Assembly (NCBI GenBank): GCA_949358305.1
Contig: OX442316.1
Coordinates: 806,001 to 870,000 of the forward strand
Source of the DNA: Strigamia acuminata
Lineage: Eukaryota; Arthropoda; Chilopoda; Geophilomorpha; Linotaeniidae
Reading direction: 5' to 3'
Length of the DNA: 64,000 nucleotides
The notes under the pieces were generated by a model, which worked only from the letters and a program-made list of their open reading frames with translations, was not told the DNA's origin and made no database searches. A program made the translations under genes and the position numbers. Below, in pieces: positions 50,060-60,820 of this stretch. Numbering within the stretch: the first letter of the stretch is position 1; the number at the start of each line of letters is the position of its first letter.

Positions 50060-53000
50060 TTACAGACTAATGTCTATATAGTCATACTCGATGAATTCTG
50101 AATTCTTGGGCTCAACCCACCGCTTGTTAGTAACGGGATATGCCGGGTGTATTGGATCATTATTACTAAAATCGAACCAAAGCACATCTAGGTTAAAACC
50201 ATTATCACCACACCAATCTATCACATCCTCTATGCAATACATTTGATCTCCAAATGGTGATACGTAATAAACAACAATCTTATTGGTCCCATTTTTCGTT
50301 TGTTCAACCGTGGCCTGTCTAATCCATTGGGACATGTCAAGCATCTTCAGGTCCGTCCCAGAGTAATAGTATGTGGAGTAACACGAGGTCCCAACCATTT
50401 CTGTTATTAAGTCCAAATTCTTAATGTGTTTTGTGTCACAAATGGGGATACCATTAACTTCTTCACTCTCATCAGCATTCCGTTTCTTATTCTTTTTCTT
50501 TCTCTTTTTGGATTTCTTTGTACATTCCCCCTCTGTCTTGATGAATTTATATTCATTTACACCTATCAATGTCTCTAACGGTGTTGTGAAAATGTCACCT
50601 TCCAGTGACGTCGAAGAAATCTCACAAACTTTCATGGAATCGGCCTGTCTAAACCCTTCATCAGATTTGGGCTCAAATTCCAAAGTAAACGGTTCCAATT
50701 CTTCCGGTTTCTTATTAACCTCCCCCTCTGTCTCAGTCAGTTTCCCCTTGCTTAAGGATGTGGAGATTTCATCTTCCACTGTGTTCACTAAAGGGGAAGA
50801 TTCTTGTTCATAAGTGAGGCTCTCATAAAACTCTTCATCACTTCCTAAATGTTTCCCCTCGTTTTCAAAACTTTCACATTTATTAATGTCGACTTCTTCA
50901 CTTGACGACAATGGGGGATTTTGTAATTCCAACAATTCTAATGTTGAGGGGACTACCTGTTGAGGGGATATTGGCACTCCAACCTTCGATGGAATTTCAG
51001 CTTCCAAACTCTCAATGTAACTCTCAATGTTTGAAATTTCCGGAGAGGGTTTTAATTCCCCCTCGTGCCAATAACTCCACTCATGAATCTGTACCGTATT
51101 CGTTTGAAATATTCTATTTCTCTTCGTGTCCCAGACCCGATATTTTCTATTGGATGTCGAATATCCAACTAAGGCGCCCACCCAGGAACACCTCTTTCCA
51201 TCGTTACTGTGGAAAACTCTAACTTTTGACCCCACGCATCTGAGATGCCGTACCGATACACATCGGTCATACAATACGTTGTATGGGGTTTTCCAGTTTA
51301 AATCGATTCTGGGGGCTCTATTTCTTAAATAGACCATTGTGTTGGCCAGTTCCAACCACAAATTACTTGGAAATTTATTTTCTACAACTAAACTTTCCAC
51401 CCCGCTTATGATATCCGCATTAGCCCTCTCGGAGATGGAGTTAGCCATTGGGTTATCTGAATTTACACCATTAATTGTAATTCCATAATTCTCCATTATT
51501 TCAACCCATGCTGTCAATTCTTCTTTGGAAAAATCCATCCCAGGGCCCAAATAAACCTTGTTCACAGTTCCTCTCAAGCATTTAATTTCTTTTAACCAAT
51601 TCTGAAATTCTATCAAAATGCTGTTTTCCTTTAATGGTCTAAACCATGTAAATTTAGAACAATCATCTATTATAATGATATATTTCTCCCCAGTTGTATT
51701 TGGGGCCCTCCAAACACTCAAATGAACAGCTTCTAAAGCTTTCCGGTCATTATTTCTTTGTGTTGGGTAAATATTTGCCTTTACAAAGTCCCCTGTTATA
51801 GGGGTGGTCCCCGTGTCCTCCAATTGGACACCAAAAACATTTCTAGACCCATTCATGACATAAATGCTTTCTTCATTCAAATACCCCATCCGGGTATGCC
51901 ATAATTTAAATGGGAGGACCTTGTCCTTGATTCTAAAATCCATACTGTTTTCCTGTTTTCTAACATTTTCATGTCTAGAATTCTTTTTCTGGTTTTTAAT
52001 ACCAGAATTTAAGGGATCACTCTGTCTAATACCTGTTGTCATATCTGCCATTTGGTTACCCAAACCCCTTTTAGACTTCCCTGAAATGTCCTTCAAAGAA
52101 CCAATTCTATTCGGGACCCCCTCTCTCTTTCTATTTCGAACCCGGTTCGAAAATTCCATTTTTGCAAATTTATTTGCATGGTCACGACTATTGCCATTAA
52201 GGGGGTCACCACCTTTAACTGTGGTTGCACCATCCAATTCATTATTATTTGGACGTCCCTTGTCCAATTTATTCAATTGCCCGCTCTGCTTTAAAGAAGG
52301 GGGATTCTTTTCTGTGGTTTTCACAAAAACCCTTTGCTCTTTCTGTTTACCAGAATCTAAAAAGTTAATTTGATTAACTATGTCCCCCTCGTTCCTTTTA
52401 TTCCGAACCTGGTTCGAATAATCTGTTCCTGTCAATCTAGGCCTAAATTCTTTCTTTGTTTTGACAGAACTAAGAGGGTTCCCACCTTTAATTGTGGTGA
52501 AATTCAATTCTTTATTTCCTTTTCTAATTTGAACCTTGTTCAAATATTCTAAATCCCCGTGTCCATGTTGGGATTTGATGTTTTGCACATCATTCATGGC
52601 ATTCAAAATCATATTTGAATCAACCATGTTGCTGCTCTGATTACCATCACCAGTGCCCTGCACTTTGTTACTGCTAACCCCATTTGCTTCCCTCACATGC
52701 ATATGCATTGCACAAAGTGTCAAAACTAGATCACTAATGGCCCCTGCCATAACATCAATGTTTTCTGTTAATGCGCTCTTACAGACTAAATGGGTTAGTA
52801 ACAATACACTTTTGTCATAATCAAAACACAAATCAAATTTCTCTTTTCCAAGAACACTAATTTTCCTTTTCAAGTGTTCATTAAGTGCGTTATACACTGT
52901 TTGTCCGTTAAAGGCATTTTGTTCCTGTGTTTCTATTTCCAATTGTACCTCGTGTGTGTCGTCCGTTGTTTGCTTGCAGGCATTCACATTGTCTGTTATA

Positions 53001-53095
53001 GACGTTCTCGGTGCACAAAACACTGTGGGCATAAAACTCGCACCACACGACCACACCACACTCACTAATAAATTTAGTGACGGAACAAAACACAT
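50060..53095 (-). CDS. Copia-5 ORF: Gag-like/degenerate integrase/MBD-like protein without RT
   Basis: 1011 residues from the ATG at 53095, unbroken. The N-terminus MCFVPSLNLLVSVVWSC is hydrophobic and looks like a signal peptide or membrane anchor, unlike the MASE start of other Copias. Residues ~180-400 hold basic imperfect repeats built around KGGNPL, KGGDPL and RQSDPL. No CCHC knuckle or DTGA protease is seen. Integrase similarity is clear from ~390 to 640, but key residues are replaced: the HHCC site lacks its CxxC, the first Asp is S460, the second is G517, and only E556 remains. An MBD-like domain follows (W924 to FDF at 974) with both DNA-contact arginines lost. The protein ends where RT would begin. 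Possible roles are structural Gag or a regulator; a dying gene is the alternative, though the intact frame argues against long neutrality. Confidence 0.9.
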   Translation of the reverse strand: MCFVPSLNLLVSVVWSCGASFMPTVFCAPRTSITDNVNACKQTTDDTHEVQLEIETQEQNAFNGQTVYNALNEHLKRKISVLGKEKFDLCFDYDKSVLLLTHLVCKSALTENIDVMAGAISDLVLTLCAMHMHVREANGVSSNKVQGTGDGNQSSNMVDSNMILNAMNDVQNIKSQHGHGDLEYLNKVQIRKGNKELNFTTIKGGNPLSSVKTKKEFRPRLTGTDYSNQVRNKRNEGDIVNQINFLDSGKQKEQRVFVKTTEKNPPSLKQSGQLNKLDKGRPNNNELDGATTVKGGDPLNGNSRDHANKFAKMEFSNRVRNRKREGVPNRIGSLKDISGKSKRGLGNQMADMTTGIRQSDPLNSGIKNQKKNSRHENVRKQENSMDFRIKDKVLPFKLWHTRMGYLNEESIYVMNGSRNVFGVQLEDTGTTPITGDFVKANIYPTQRNNDRKALEAVHLSVWRAPNTTGEKYIIIIDDCSKFTWFRPLKENSILIEFQNWLKEIKCLRGTVNKVYLGPGMDFSKEELTAWVEIMENYGITINGVNSDNPMANSISERANADIISGVESLVVENKFPSNLWLELANTMVYLRNRAPRIDLNWKTPYNVLYDRCVSVRHLRCVGSKVRVFHSNDGKRCSWVGALVGYSTSNRKYRVWDTKRNRIFQTNTVQIHEWSYWHEGELKPSPEISNIESYIESLEAEIPSKVGVPISPQQVVPSTLELLELQNPPLSSSEEVDINKCESFENEGKHLGSDEEFYESLTYEQESSPLVNTVEDEISTSLSKGKLTETEGEVNKKPEELEPFTLEFEPKSDEGFRQADSMKVCEISSTSLEGDIFTTPLETLIGVNEYKFIKTEGECTKKSKKRKKKNKKRNADESEEVNGIPICDTKHIKNLDLITEMVGTSCYSTYYYSGTDLKMLDMSQWIRQATVEQTKNGTNKIVVYYVSPFGDQMYCIEDVIDWCGDNGFNLDVLWFDFSNNDPIHPAYPVTNKRWVEPKNSEFIEYDYIDISL

Positions 53096-53180
53096 TTTCA
53101 CTGATTATTTGCAGCACTTTGCACAAATAAATACACTTTCCCTCCAAAATATAGGCGAAAAATAACAATCCTCCCGGGGA

Positions 53181-53328
53181 AATCCTTATAAGAAGGATTA
53201 ATACTCGAGTTTGGTCGCCCTGATAGCTTCCGACCGCCAACCTGGTGGCGCGGGACGGCTACCTTGTACCACGGACAAGCCCAAACCGAAATAAGACTGC
53301 ACTTGGGTGACTACCCAAAAGGGTGCAG
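53181..53328 (-). promoter_or_regulatory. Conserved branched leader RNA fold, Copia-5 copy
   Basis: On the minus strand: CTGCAC/GTGCAG with CCTT bulge, then TTGGGT/ACCCAA with loop AGTC (53297-53328). GTTTGG/CCAAAC is the long-range helix, with GGTAGC/GCTATC nested. The terminal hairpin AATCCTT/AAGGATT has loop CTTAT region (53181-53199). The fold is kept although the ORF lost its enzymes. Confidence 0.84.
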
Positions 53329-55017
53329 AATACACTAATAGGCCCAAACAAAAACTTATAAATTATACAAAGTTTCACGACAACCCAGAAAATAAACAAT
53401 AACACTTTGCTGGCAAGTTGTCTTCTTTGCGGGACTTTTGCGTCGCAAAATCCCACGTTGACGCCGTTGTAACGTCGCTTGAATCGTTGTAATTCACTTG
53501 TGCACCTGGCACAAGACTTAACCAGTCCCTCGATGCACCGATACCCGTTACGGGCCAATCCGCGATGCGTTTGTGCCCGTCGCACCAAACGCGTCCAAGA
53601 AAACTCGAATTGTTCGTCAAAAATCCCGTGACGTCGTCCAGACGTCTGTCGCTGCTTCGTTGAACGTCTACCCGACGTAATCCAACGCAGAAATGCTCAA
53701 TTACGATGAGCGACGTCTTCTGAACGTTGTGAAATCCAATTCCACTTGTCGCCGCCGAAAAATGCTTCGTTTTTGACGAAAAATGGTCCGTTTCGACTCC
53801 AAACCGGTCCCTATCGATTCTTAGACTTCTTATGTGGTCCCACGTCGTAATTCCAACGCTGGTGACCACTCCACGACTTCAAAACAGGCTAAACACGGCT
53901 GCTATCGTGGATCGAGATGCGCCGCCATCTTGGATTCGGCTGTTCTGCACATCTCGGCAAAAATACAAGGAAAATTAATAATAAATCGACCAAATAAATG
54001 TTCCTACTGTCTCTAGGCAATCCTGTCGTGTTCCTACACGATTCCACAGTCGAATTTCGGTGATTTTCCGCGAATTTCGACGCACTATCGTCGAATGCGA
54101 CGCCGCTCGTTCGTTGCGTGTCTCGTCGCTCCAAATCGCCGGAAAAACCAATTCAAACCGTTCGTTTGTCGTGTCCTGGACACGAGATGCTTCTCTATCC
54201 ACCGAAATACGTTTCCTAAACGTTTTCCAAGTTGATGGGCACGTATTTAAGACGTGCGTCGTGCTTCCAAACGATCGCAAATCGCCGCACTCGTTGCCGC
54301 CGAAAAATGCTCGTTTCCGGCCAAAAACAACTCAAAAAGAACCCAAACCGTTTCGTAATTTCTCCACCGACGCTTATACAGTCCCACGTTGGTATATCCA
54401 GCGCTGAGACCCGTCGAAAATAAGCGGGAACACTTCAAACTGTGCCCGTCGTCGCTAAACACGATCGTTCCGCTTCGCGTCGTCGTCCTGGCGAAAATCC
54501 TTCGCCAATCCGTCTCGAAATGTTCGTCCCGTCTAATCCACGTCTTATAAACGTTTCCACGTCGTTTATTCCGGCGTTGGCAAACGTTAAATGCACAAAT
54601 CGGTGCAAATCCGCTCCTCAAACACGAACGGTGCTGGGCGCCGCCATTTTGATATGACGCGCCATCGGGATTTCAAACGACGAAAATGGCTTATAAACTG
54701 CCAAATAAATTCAGAAATATAATTCTCAATGTCCTTACTGTCTTTGGCTAATGTCCAAAGCTGATTTCGACTCGTTTCCCGTCGAAATCCGTTGAAAAAC
54801 CGCTCTCGCTCCTCTGGTCGCAATTCGCCGACTTCACTGCCGAACCAAGCACGCGAATCTCGGTCGCCGTGCGGGGAAATCGTCACTCGAGTGCCGCCCG
54901 CCGCTCCGGTAAACTCCGTCGACGCGCACAAGACGTTCCCGGGCAGAAAATCGTCGCGAATTCGAATTTTGGCGTTAAACCAACGTAGCACTCACGAAAA
55001 CCACCCTCTGCTACCAT
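53329..55017 (-). other. Copia-5 long leader with internal duplication and PBS at 55001-55016
   Basis: Related blocks recur ~540-550 bp apart: GCCGCCGAAAAATGCT (near 53750 and 54297), GTCCCACGT (near 53838 and 54382) and CGCCGCCAT (near 53923 and 54641). This suggests a duplicated leader segment. The Copia-2 leader has one copy of the same series. The PBS TGGTAGCAGAGGGTGG has one mismatch to the initiator tRNA complement. Noncoding. Confidence 0.75.
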
Positions 55018-55229
55018 TGTTGATCCATAATCGATGTGAGTGCAGACTAAAAGAGCGAGACATGGTTTTCAAACTTGCCTAAACCATAAGTCATGGTGGC
55101 AGACATCTTTATTCTGCCAAATCATAAAAACAAGTGGCTTTGGCTTGTGATTTGTTCTTCACAAGTCAAATAATCGGAAACATGCGACATCAACAGGCTG
55201 ACGCCATGTGCTTGCTCCAAATCCCAACA
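55018..55229 (-). repeat. Copia-5 5' LTR (212 bp)
   Basis: Identical by eye to 49690-49901, followed by the CGATG duplication. Confidence 0.94.
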
Positions 55230-55234
55230 CGATG

Positions 55235-57357
55235 CTCAGGCCCTTAGCTGGTTAATGAGTACGCCGGAACCATCGGGAAGATTTGGACGTTGGGCCGTCA
55301 AGATCCAGTGTGGCGCGTTTAAAATTAACTTTAGACGCGGCGCAATGAACCAGGTGGCCGACGCCCTATCACGCGCCCCATTATCAGCATTGGACACCCC
55401 TGACTACGACTATATCGAGCCGGAAGAAATTACCCATTTCTATCCGACTTGGAATGGAAATAGATGCGCTTCCCTGCAAGTGACCACGGTTGAACGCAAA
55501 CATTTTTTAACAAATGTTGAAACCAATCAGAAAGTTTTCTCAGAATCATTACAATCTGTCAGATTTCATAATTCTGAGGAAAAGGGGGAGGATAAAGGGT
55601 GTACAAGAGAAAACTGTGAACATAAAAATATTCACAAGTGCCAACACGAGAGTATTCACACTGCATTAACAGATATTCTGAAAGTAGTCCCACCAACTCG
55701 CCAAGAAATTATCGAAGCGCAGTTGAAAGACACCGAATGCAGTAAAATCCTTGTTTTCCTAAAAGCAAGCGAAAAACAAAAGAAACAAGTCACGGATAAA
55801 CATTGGCTAAATGATATACGTGGCTATACACTCGATGCAAGAGGAGAGGACAAAAGCGTTATGCTAATTTATTTTGCTCCAACCGACGAGGAAGAGCTAA
55901 ATGACTCAGGTAACGGCTTTAAGGCGGTAATTCCACGCTCTCTCGTGAGACGTGCATTATTCGCATGCCATGGTCATCCTCTCACAGGACACGCTGGCAT
56001 AAGCAAGACTCTAGATAGAGTCAAACAAATGTATTTTTGGCCTAAAATGAGTAAAGACACTCGAAACTATGTTCGCAGTTGCACTCATTGCCAACAATAC
56101 AAACCTAGTCAGCACCAGAAGCATCGTGCGAACTACACACCCCACAACATGACCAATCCGTGGGAAACAGTGAGTATTGATCTGATGGGACCAAAACCAG
56201 CCGGTCGTTCTCAATTAAAATGGATTTTAGTAATCATTGATAATTGTACGAAGTGGATTGAGGTTTTTCCCTTGGCGACAGCATCAAGTGAATGCGTCGT
56301 TAATAAAATGAGCGAAGTTTTCCACCGGTGGGGATATCCCAAAAAGATAATCTCCGACAATGGCAAACAATTCGTCTCAACTATTTTCAATGAATTCTGC
56401 CAAAGAAATTACATTGATATAGCCCATATCAGTCCTTACCACGCTGCTGCAAACATTACAGAGCGTGCCAACAGAACTTTGAAAATGATGTTAGCTTTAT
56501 ACTCAGATATTCACTCACACTGGCCAAAGTTTTTGAATTCTTTTGCTTTTGCGATGCGAACAGCCAAAAGCGAAGCAACGAATTATTCACCGATGATTTT
56601 AAACACGGGAAGAAGTGTTCCTTTGCCATTTGATCCGCGTATTACTAAACACGCCATCAAATTTGACAAAGAAAATCCCGAAGCCTACGTATATAGTATT
56701 TTAGATGTAATTAGACGTGCTCACAGCGAGATGCATCGAAAAATTCAGTCGAATTATGAGAAACACGATCGGTTACACAAAGACAAATATTATATTTGTC
56801 AATTTGCTAAAGGAGATCTCGTGTGGAAAGCCACACATATTTTATCAAATAAGGATAAAGGGATTTCAGCAGGATTCGCTGAGAAACGCGATGGACCTTG
56901 GGAAATTACGAGAGTTTTAGGCGGAGGTTCCTACGAGTTACGGAAACTTTCCGATAACACGAAGGCCCAAGCAATCAACATTCAGGATTTGATGCCTTAT
57001 ATCCCAAGTTACCCGATTGAGGAATGGACATCAGATCAGAAAGTTGGTACTAACGAGTCGCATCCGACTCCAGACTGGATGACAAGCCAAGTTATTAATT
57101 CTACGGAATTAATAAATGAACCTGTATCCATGGAAACCGAAGTGTTAGACGAATTCGAAGATTTAGATGAGGAAAAAGAGGAAGAAACTCCTCCAATCCC
57201 TTCTAAAGAAGGCGAGAATCCTCAAACGTCAACTAAAAAGAGGAAAAGATTTCCGTCTCCCGTTCGACAGTCTAAGCGTAAACCCAAACCGAACCCGAAA
57301 TACGTGAATGATTTTGTACAATTAATAAATTGTTTAAAACATGTCAAATTGGGTTAA
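55235..57357 (+). CDS. Gypsy-1 Pol part 3: end of RNase H and integrase
   Basis: Open from the Copia-5 junction. It begins with the RNase H end (ALSWLMSTPEPSGRFGRW, VADALSRAP). The integrase zinc-binding segment follows: H..H in CHGHPLTGHAG and C..C in SCTHCQQYK. The catalytic residues lie in SIDLMGPK, IISDNGKQFVS and NITERANRTLKM. The C-terminal part binds DNA in this family (GDLVWKA..GPWEITRVL..YELR), then an acidic, Pro-rich and basic tail follows. No chromodomain. It has no natural start here because the part upstream lies beyond Copia-5. TAA at 57355-57357. Confidence 0.94.
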
Positions 57358-58506
57358 AACATGATAAATCAGGAGAATAAGTATAGTAAAAAACTTTATT
57401 TATTTATTTCTAATATATTCAGAAAGATTGTTAAGTTTTACTAAATTAAAAACATTTTTCGCGAACGTGGATAAAATTTAACAATTGTTTGAGTTATTTC
57501 TGCACGATCTGATTGTATTTAAATTAGTTTACGTGTAAACATTAACTTGAATCTCTGTCCCCCCTTTGGAGTTAGTAGAAACTTCGAGATGAGTAATTAA
57601 GAGCCAATCAGATTACCCCTCGAAACTCCCCTAACCCCCCGTTAGAGAGTATTTTTTCTCACTTATCCGCTAAGATCAATGTTAACCGAGAGTGATACAC
57701 TTGGAATATTTTCTGCGCTTTTGACCTCAAAATTCAACTTTCGGTGAGTTACAAAATGCAATACACATTATGCCTGGTAGATATTGATTCAAATTATTCA
57801 ATATCATCAGTTCCCACGAGCGACCCACTGTCGAAAAACACCGACTCTGATTTTTCAACTCGCTCCGAAGTTAGTGTCTCACCAAAATCACCACGGAACG
57901 TTCATTGCTTTCCAGCATATTAACAGTAAACATTTTGTATAAATTATGTTCATGTTAAGACCTAGTGAAGGATTATCCCACGCATATCTTTAGATATTAA
58001 GGAATCAACCTTCGCTACAAACCAACTTCGACCTCACGAAGGAAGGATTTCAACTATCGAATCGAGGTTCTTTCAGTCAGTAAGTTATATTATGATTTAT
58101 TAAAATCAAAGATTGTCTGATAGAGTCTAATTAAGATAAATTCAGTTATTTTCGAAATTATGAATTTACACGTGCTATAATTGACACGTGGTACTTTCAA
58201 AATTCACCGCCAGATGGCGAAATTTTGAGAAAACTTGTCTGTACGGTTATTTATTTCCCGAATTACGGAGAACGAAGAATCCACGTTTATTTTATGAAAA
58301 TAACCGTGATTGAATTTATTTCTGTTGATGAAATTCTTTTGTTGAACAAAATTATTTCAGCAATTAAAATTCCGCTTTATCATATCAATTTCAATTGACG
58401 AATTGGTCCTAAGTTTAATATTCGATAGGATATTTAGTTTAGAACCATTTTTTCTGGAAAGTTTAGTGAATATTAAATTTTTTTAAATTTTAATATAACA
58501 GATATT
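57358..58506 (+). other. Gypsy-1 region between pol and ORF3, ends in a 3' splice-site-like signal
   Basis: 1.15 kb of AT-rich noncoding sequence. It closes with a T/A-rich stretch and ATAACAG (58495-58501), 5 bases before the ORF3 ATG, a plausible splice acceptor for a subgenomic message. No ORF is worth reporting. Confidence 0.6.
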
Positions 58507-60213
58507 ATGAGTCGGAAAGGAAAAGCACCTAAACGCCAGTATGTACACTGGGATACTGACGAAGAAGAGGAGGAAACTGATTACCGTTTCGTCAACACTT
58601 CCTCGAATCCCGAAATTGTGGCAAACTGGGCACGTGATAACCCAGGAGTTGTGCCTCCGGAAATCCTCGATGCCATGGGAATTGACGTCCAAGCCCCAGC
58701 TCCCAGAAACTCTGGTCGTAATCAACGAACAGTCGCGTACGTTCATTCGGACGATCAAACCTGGGATCAGTCAGACGAAATACAACGATCTCGGTCTAAC
58801 TCCCGCCAGGGCCGTCGAGACAACTTCCAACAAGGAAATGCATCTCAACGACCTCAAGGACGTCAAACGAATAAGGGCAAACAACAACGTCCTAACCAGA
58901 GTAGTCAGGCCATTGTTAAGCAAACGGGTTCCACCATCAACTCGTCCGCTGAAGCTCTCACACGAGGAGGTTCCCAATCCATAAGTGAGATGAATTTACC
59001 CTTGTATAGGAAAGCCCGTAAGGAGATTGTATTCAAAGATCTGGATACCGCCGCCTTAGGAACTTTGATTCCCCCGAATTCGAAAACTGGGTTCTGCCCT
59101 TTATGTTCAGGTTGCGGGTGGCTCTCTTCATTGATGAGTGGTGTGCATGCAGTCGTATGCGTAAATTGTCACGGGTCGAAACGTTTAGCATTAAACAAGC
59201 TATGGAATGTAGACATAGAACCATATGTAGTTAAAGGTCTCACAACTCCTACTGCGCGAAACTGGGCAACTTGTCGTAATTGCGGTTTAATTCATAAGGG
59301 GCCAGAAATCGCAATACACGAGGATCCGGCTACCATGTCGAGGGAGAATACACCCCATGGAGGGGTTGTAGCACCTCAGAAGAGCTCAACCCAAGTAAAA
59401 ATCCTATCGGATTCCTGTTTGATCAAAGAAGAGCCGTCGACTTCCTCGCTACCTCAAGTTTCAACTTGGGATAATTTGAACTTGGATTCCTGTACCATGT
59501 CCAGTGAGCCCCCGAACACCGAAATTGTGTATGATCCAAATTTCGATGTGTCGCCTCCGCGCCCCCGCACTCCTACGCCAGAGCCGGTCATTCTTATGAT
59601 ATCACCGTTCATGCCACCAACTAACCTGGTAGGGATCGAAAAAGCAAAGGCGGAGGTTAGCCACCATTTTCCCGGTTTATTAGAATCAGCAAAACGAGTT
59701 TGTCTGGCACTAAAAAACGGCTCCACCCCGGATTACTCGATACCCTTGGCGATCATGCAGTGGATTTTTCATCCCAGTCGAGTTGAGTCGTTTCAAATGC
59801 GCTCGTTTGTGTGGTGTCGGCTCCTGAACCAAATTTCAGCTGAATGTCCTGCAATTGACAGCAATTGGCACTCGGGTTTACCCGACCACCATTTGCTCTT
59901 TTCAGAGCAACCCGTCGTCGTGCGTGATGCTCTTATGGCATCCCCACCAGGTCAGGATGTAGCCACCCCACCGATTCAGGTAGATATTCCTCCGACCCGG
60001 GTTAATATCACCTCAGAAGTCGTTCCGACGATGGTTGCCGAAGTTCTTCCCGCGATAGTGGATGAGGTAATCACGGACGTGGTCGCTGAGGCCACTCCAG
60101 AAGTTCTAATGGAAACTGCACTTGAAGCGATAGTTTCCATTGCTGCATCTACCTCCCCTGCTGTCTTCGCATCCGTAGTCAAGGAATTTGCGGAAGACAC
60201 CGAGTTGGATTAA
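58507..60213 (+). CDS. Gypsy-1 ORF3: unknown protein with CxxCxGxG-type zinc motif, not an envelope
   Basis: 568 residues in the position where envelope genes lie, but with no signal peptide, transmembrane segment or furin-like site. The N-terminus is acidic (DTDEEEEETDY), then polar Gln/Asn/Arg-rich (to ~150). At ~196-226 a pair CPLCSGCGW and CVNCHGSKR resembles the CxxCxGxG zinc modules of DnaJ-type proteins, with a further CRNCG near 258. A Pro-rich acidic linker follows. A mixed segment at ~375-470 (WIFHPSRVESFQMRSFVWCRLL) may be folded. The C-terminus is Val/Ala/Glu-rich, probably helical. I do not recognise the family. Nucleic-acid binding or chaperoning is a guess from the zinc motifs. 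Confidence 0.85.
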   Translation: MSRKGKAPKRQYVHWDTDEEEEETDYRFVNTSSNPEIVANWARDNPGVVPPEILDAMGIDVQAPAPRNSGRNQRTVAYVHSDDQTWDQSDEIQRSRSNSRQGRRDNFQQGNASQRPQGRQTNKGKQQRPNQSSQAIVKQTGSTINSSAEALTRGGSQSISEMNLPLYRKARKEIVFKDLDTAALGTLIPPNSKTGFCPLCSGCGWLSSLMSGVHAVVCVNCHGSKRLALNKLWNVDIEPYVVKGLTTPTARNWATCRNCGLIHKGPEIAIHEDPATMSRENTPHGGVVAPQKSSTQVKILSDSCLIKEEPSTSSLPQVSTWDNLNLDSCTMSSEPPNTEIVYDPNFDVSPPRPRTPTPEPVILMISPFMPPTNLVGIEKAKAEVSHHFPGLLESAKRVCLALKNGSTPDYSIPLAIMQWIFHPSRVESFQMRSFVWCRLLNQISAECPAIDSNWHSGLPDHHLLFSEQPVVVRDALMASPPGQDVATPPIQVDIPPTRVNITSEVVPTMVAEVLPAIVDEVITDVVAEATPEVLMETALEAIVSIAASTSPAVFASVVKEFAEDTELD

Positions 60214-60820
60214 AGTAATGTTCAGATATGGAGATCAGTTACTTTCCCCATATCTCTTTCGAACCAAAGTAACGAATCTATCTCGGTATTTTCATACAAA
60301 GTTTGAGCGGATGTTGTGTTTATTTAATAACAATGAGAATTTTATAACTTTTTATAACATTTTTGAGTCTAGTGTTCAGTGTTACAGAATACTAATTTTA
60401 ATAATTGTTGTTTTGTAAAAATTATAATGTGTTTATTTTTGCAATAATTTCATTTTCCAGTCGAAATTATTCATTGTGAATCTAAAGAGTTTAGTCTTTT
60501 ATTAACCTATCATTACAAAATTTTGATGTTATTCTTAAGTTTTGAGTATATTTCCCTTCTGAAGCAGTTGTAAGTCCACCTGTAATGGAAAAGAAATCAG
60601 TGTTTATTTTATAAAAGTTATTCGATAACTCTAATAAATAGTTTTTTGAAGCATTTTTGATTAAGTTTGAAATTTATTTATACGACTATGTCTATAAATC
60701 AAATTTACTTACCAAAGGCGGAATTCCAGATACGATTGATGCCAGTGTAAACCGTAAATCTCCAGGTATATCAGTAAATAGTATGTAAATACAAGTATTG
60801 ACATATATTTAAGGGGGACT
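60214..60820 (+). other. Gypsy-1 3' untranslated region with polypurine tract
   Basis: AT-rich. The last bases AAGGGGGACT (60811-60820) form the polypurine tract directly before the LTR, the usual plus-strand primer site. Confidence 0.8.

Larger units (their letters stand above)
49690..55229 (-). mobile_element. Copia-5: non-autonomous, RT-less Copia element nested in Gypsy-1 pol
   Basis: Short 212-bp LTRs, identical by eye, flanked by CGATG (49685-49689 and 55230-55234). Minus-strand order: LTR, initiator-tRNA PBS, unusually long ~1.9-kb leader with conserved fold, one 1011-codon ORF, polypurine tract (49902-49912), LTR. The ORF ends after the MBD-like domain, so protease, RT and RNase H are absent. 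Cis-elements and a recent insertion imply mobilisation by another Copia's enzymes. Confidence 0.94.

Noticed and set aside
55235-57357. Chromodomain at the end of Gypsy-1 integrase
   Set aside because: The tail is acidic, Pro-rich and basic with no aromatic-cage chromodomain pattern.
58507-60213. Envelope gene of an errantivirus-like element
   Set aside because: No signal peptide, transmembrane helix, cleavage site or fusion-peptide-like stretch.
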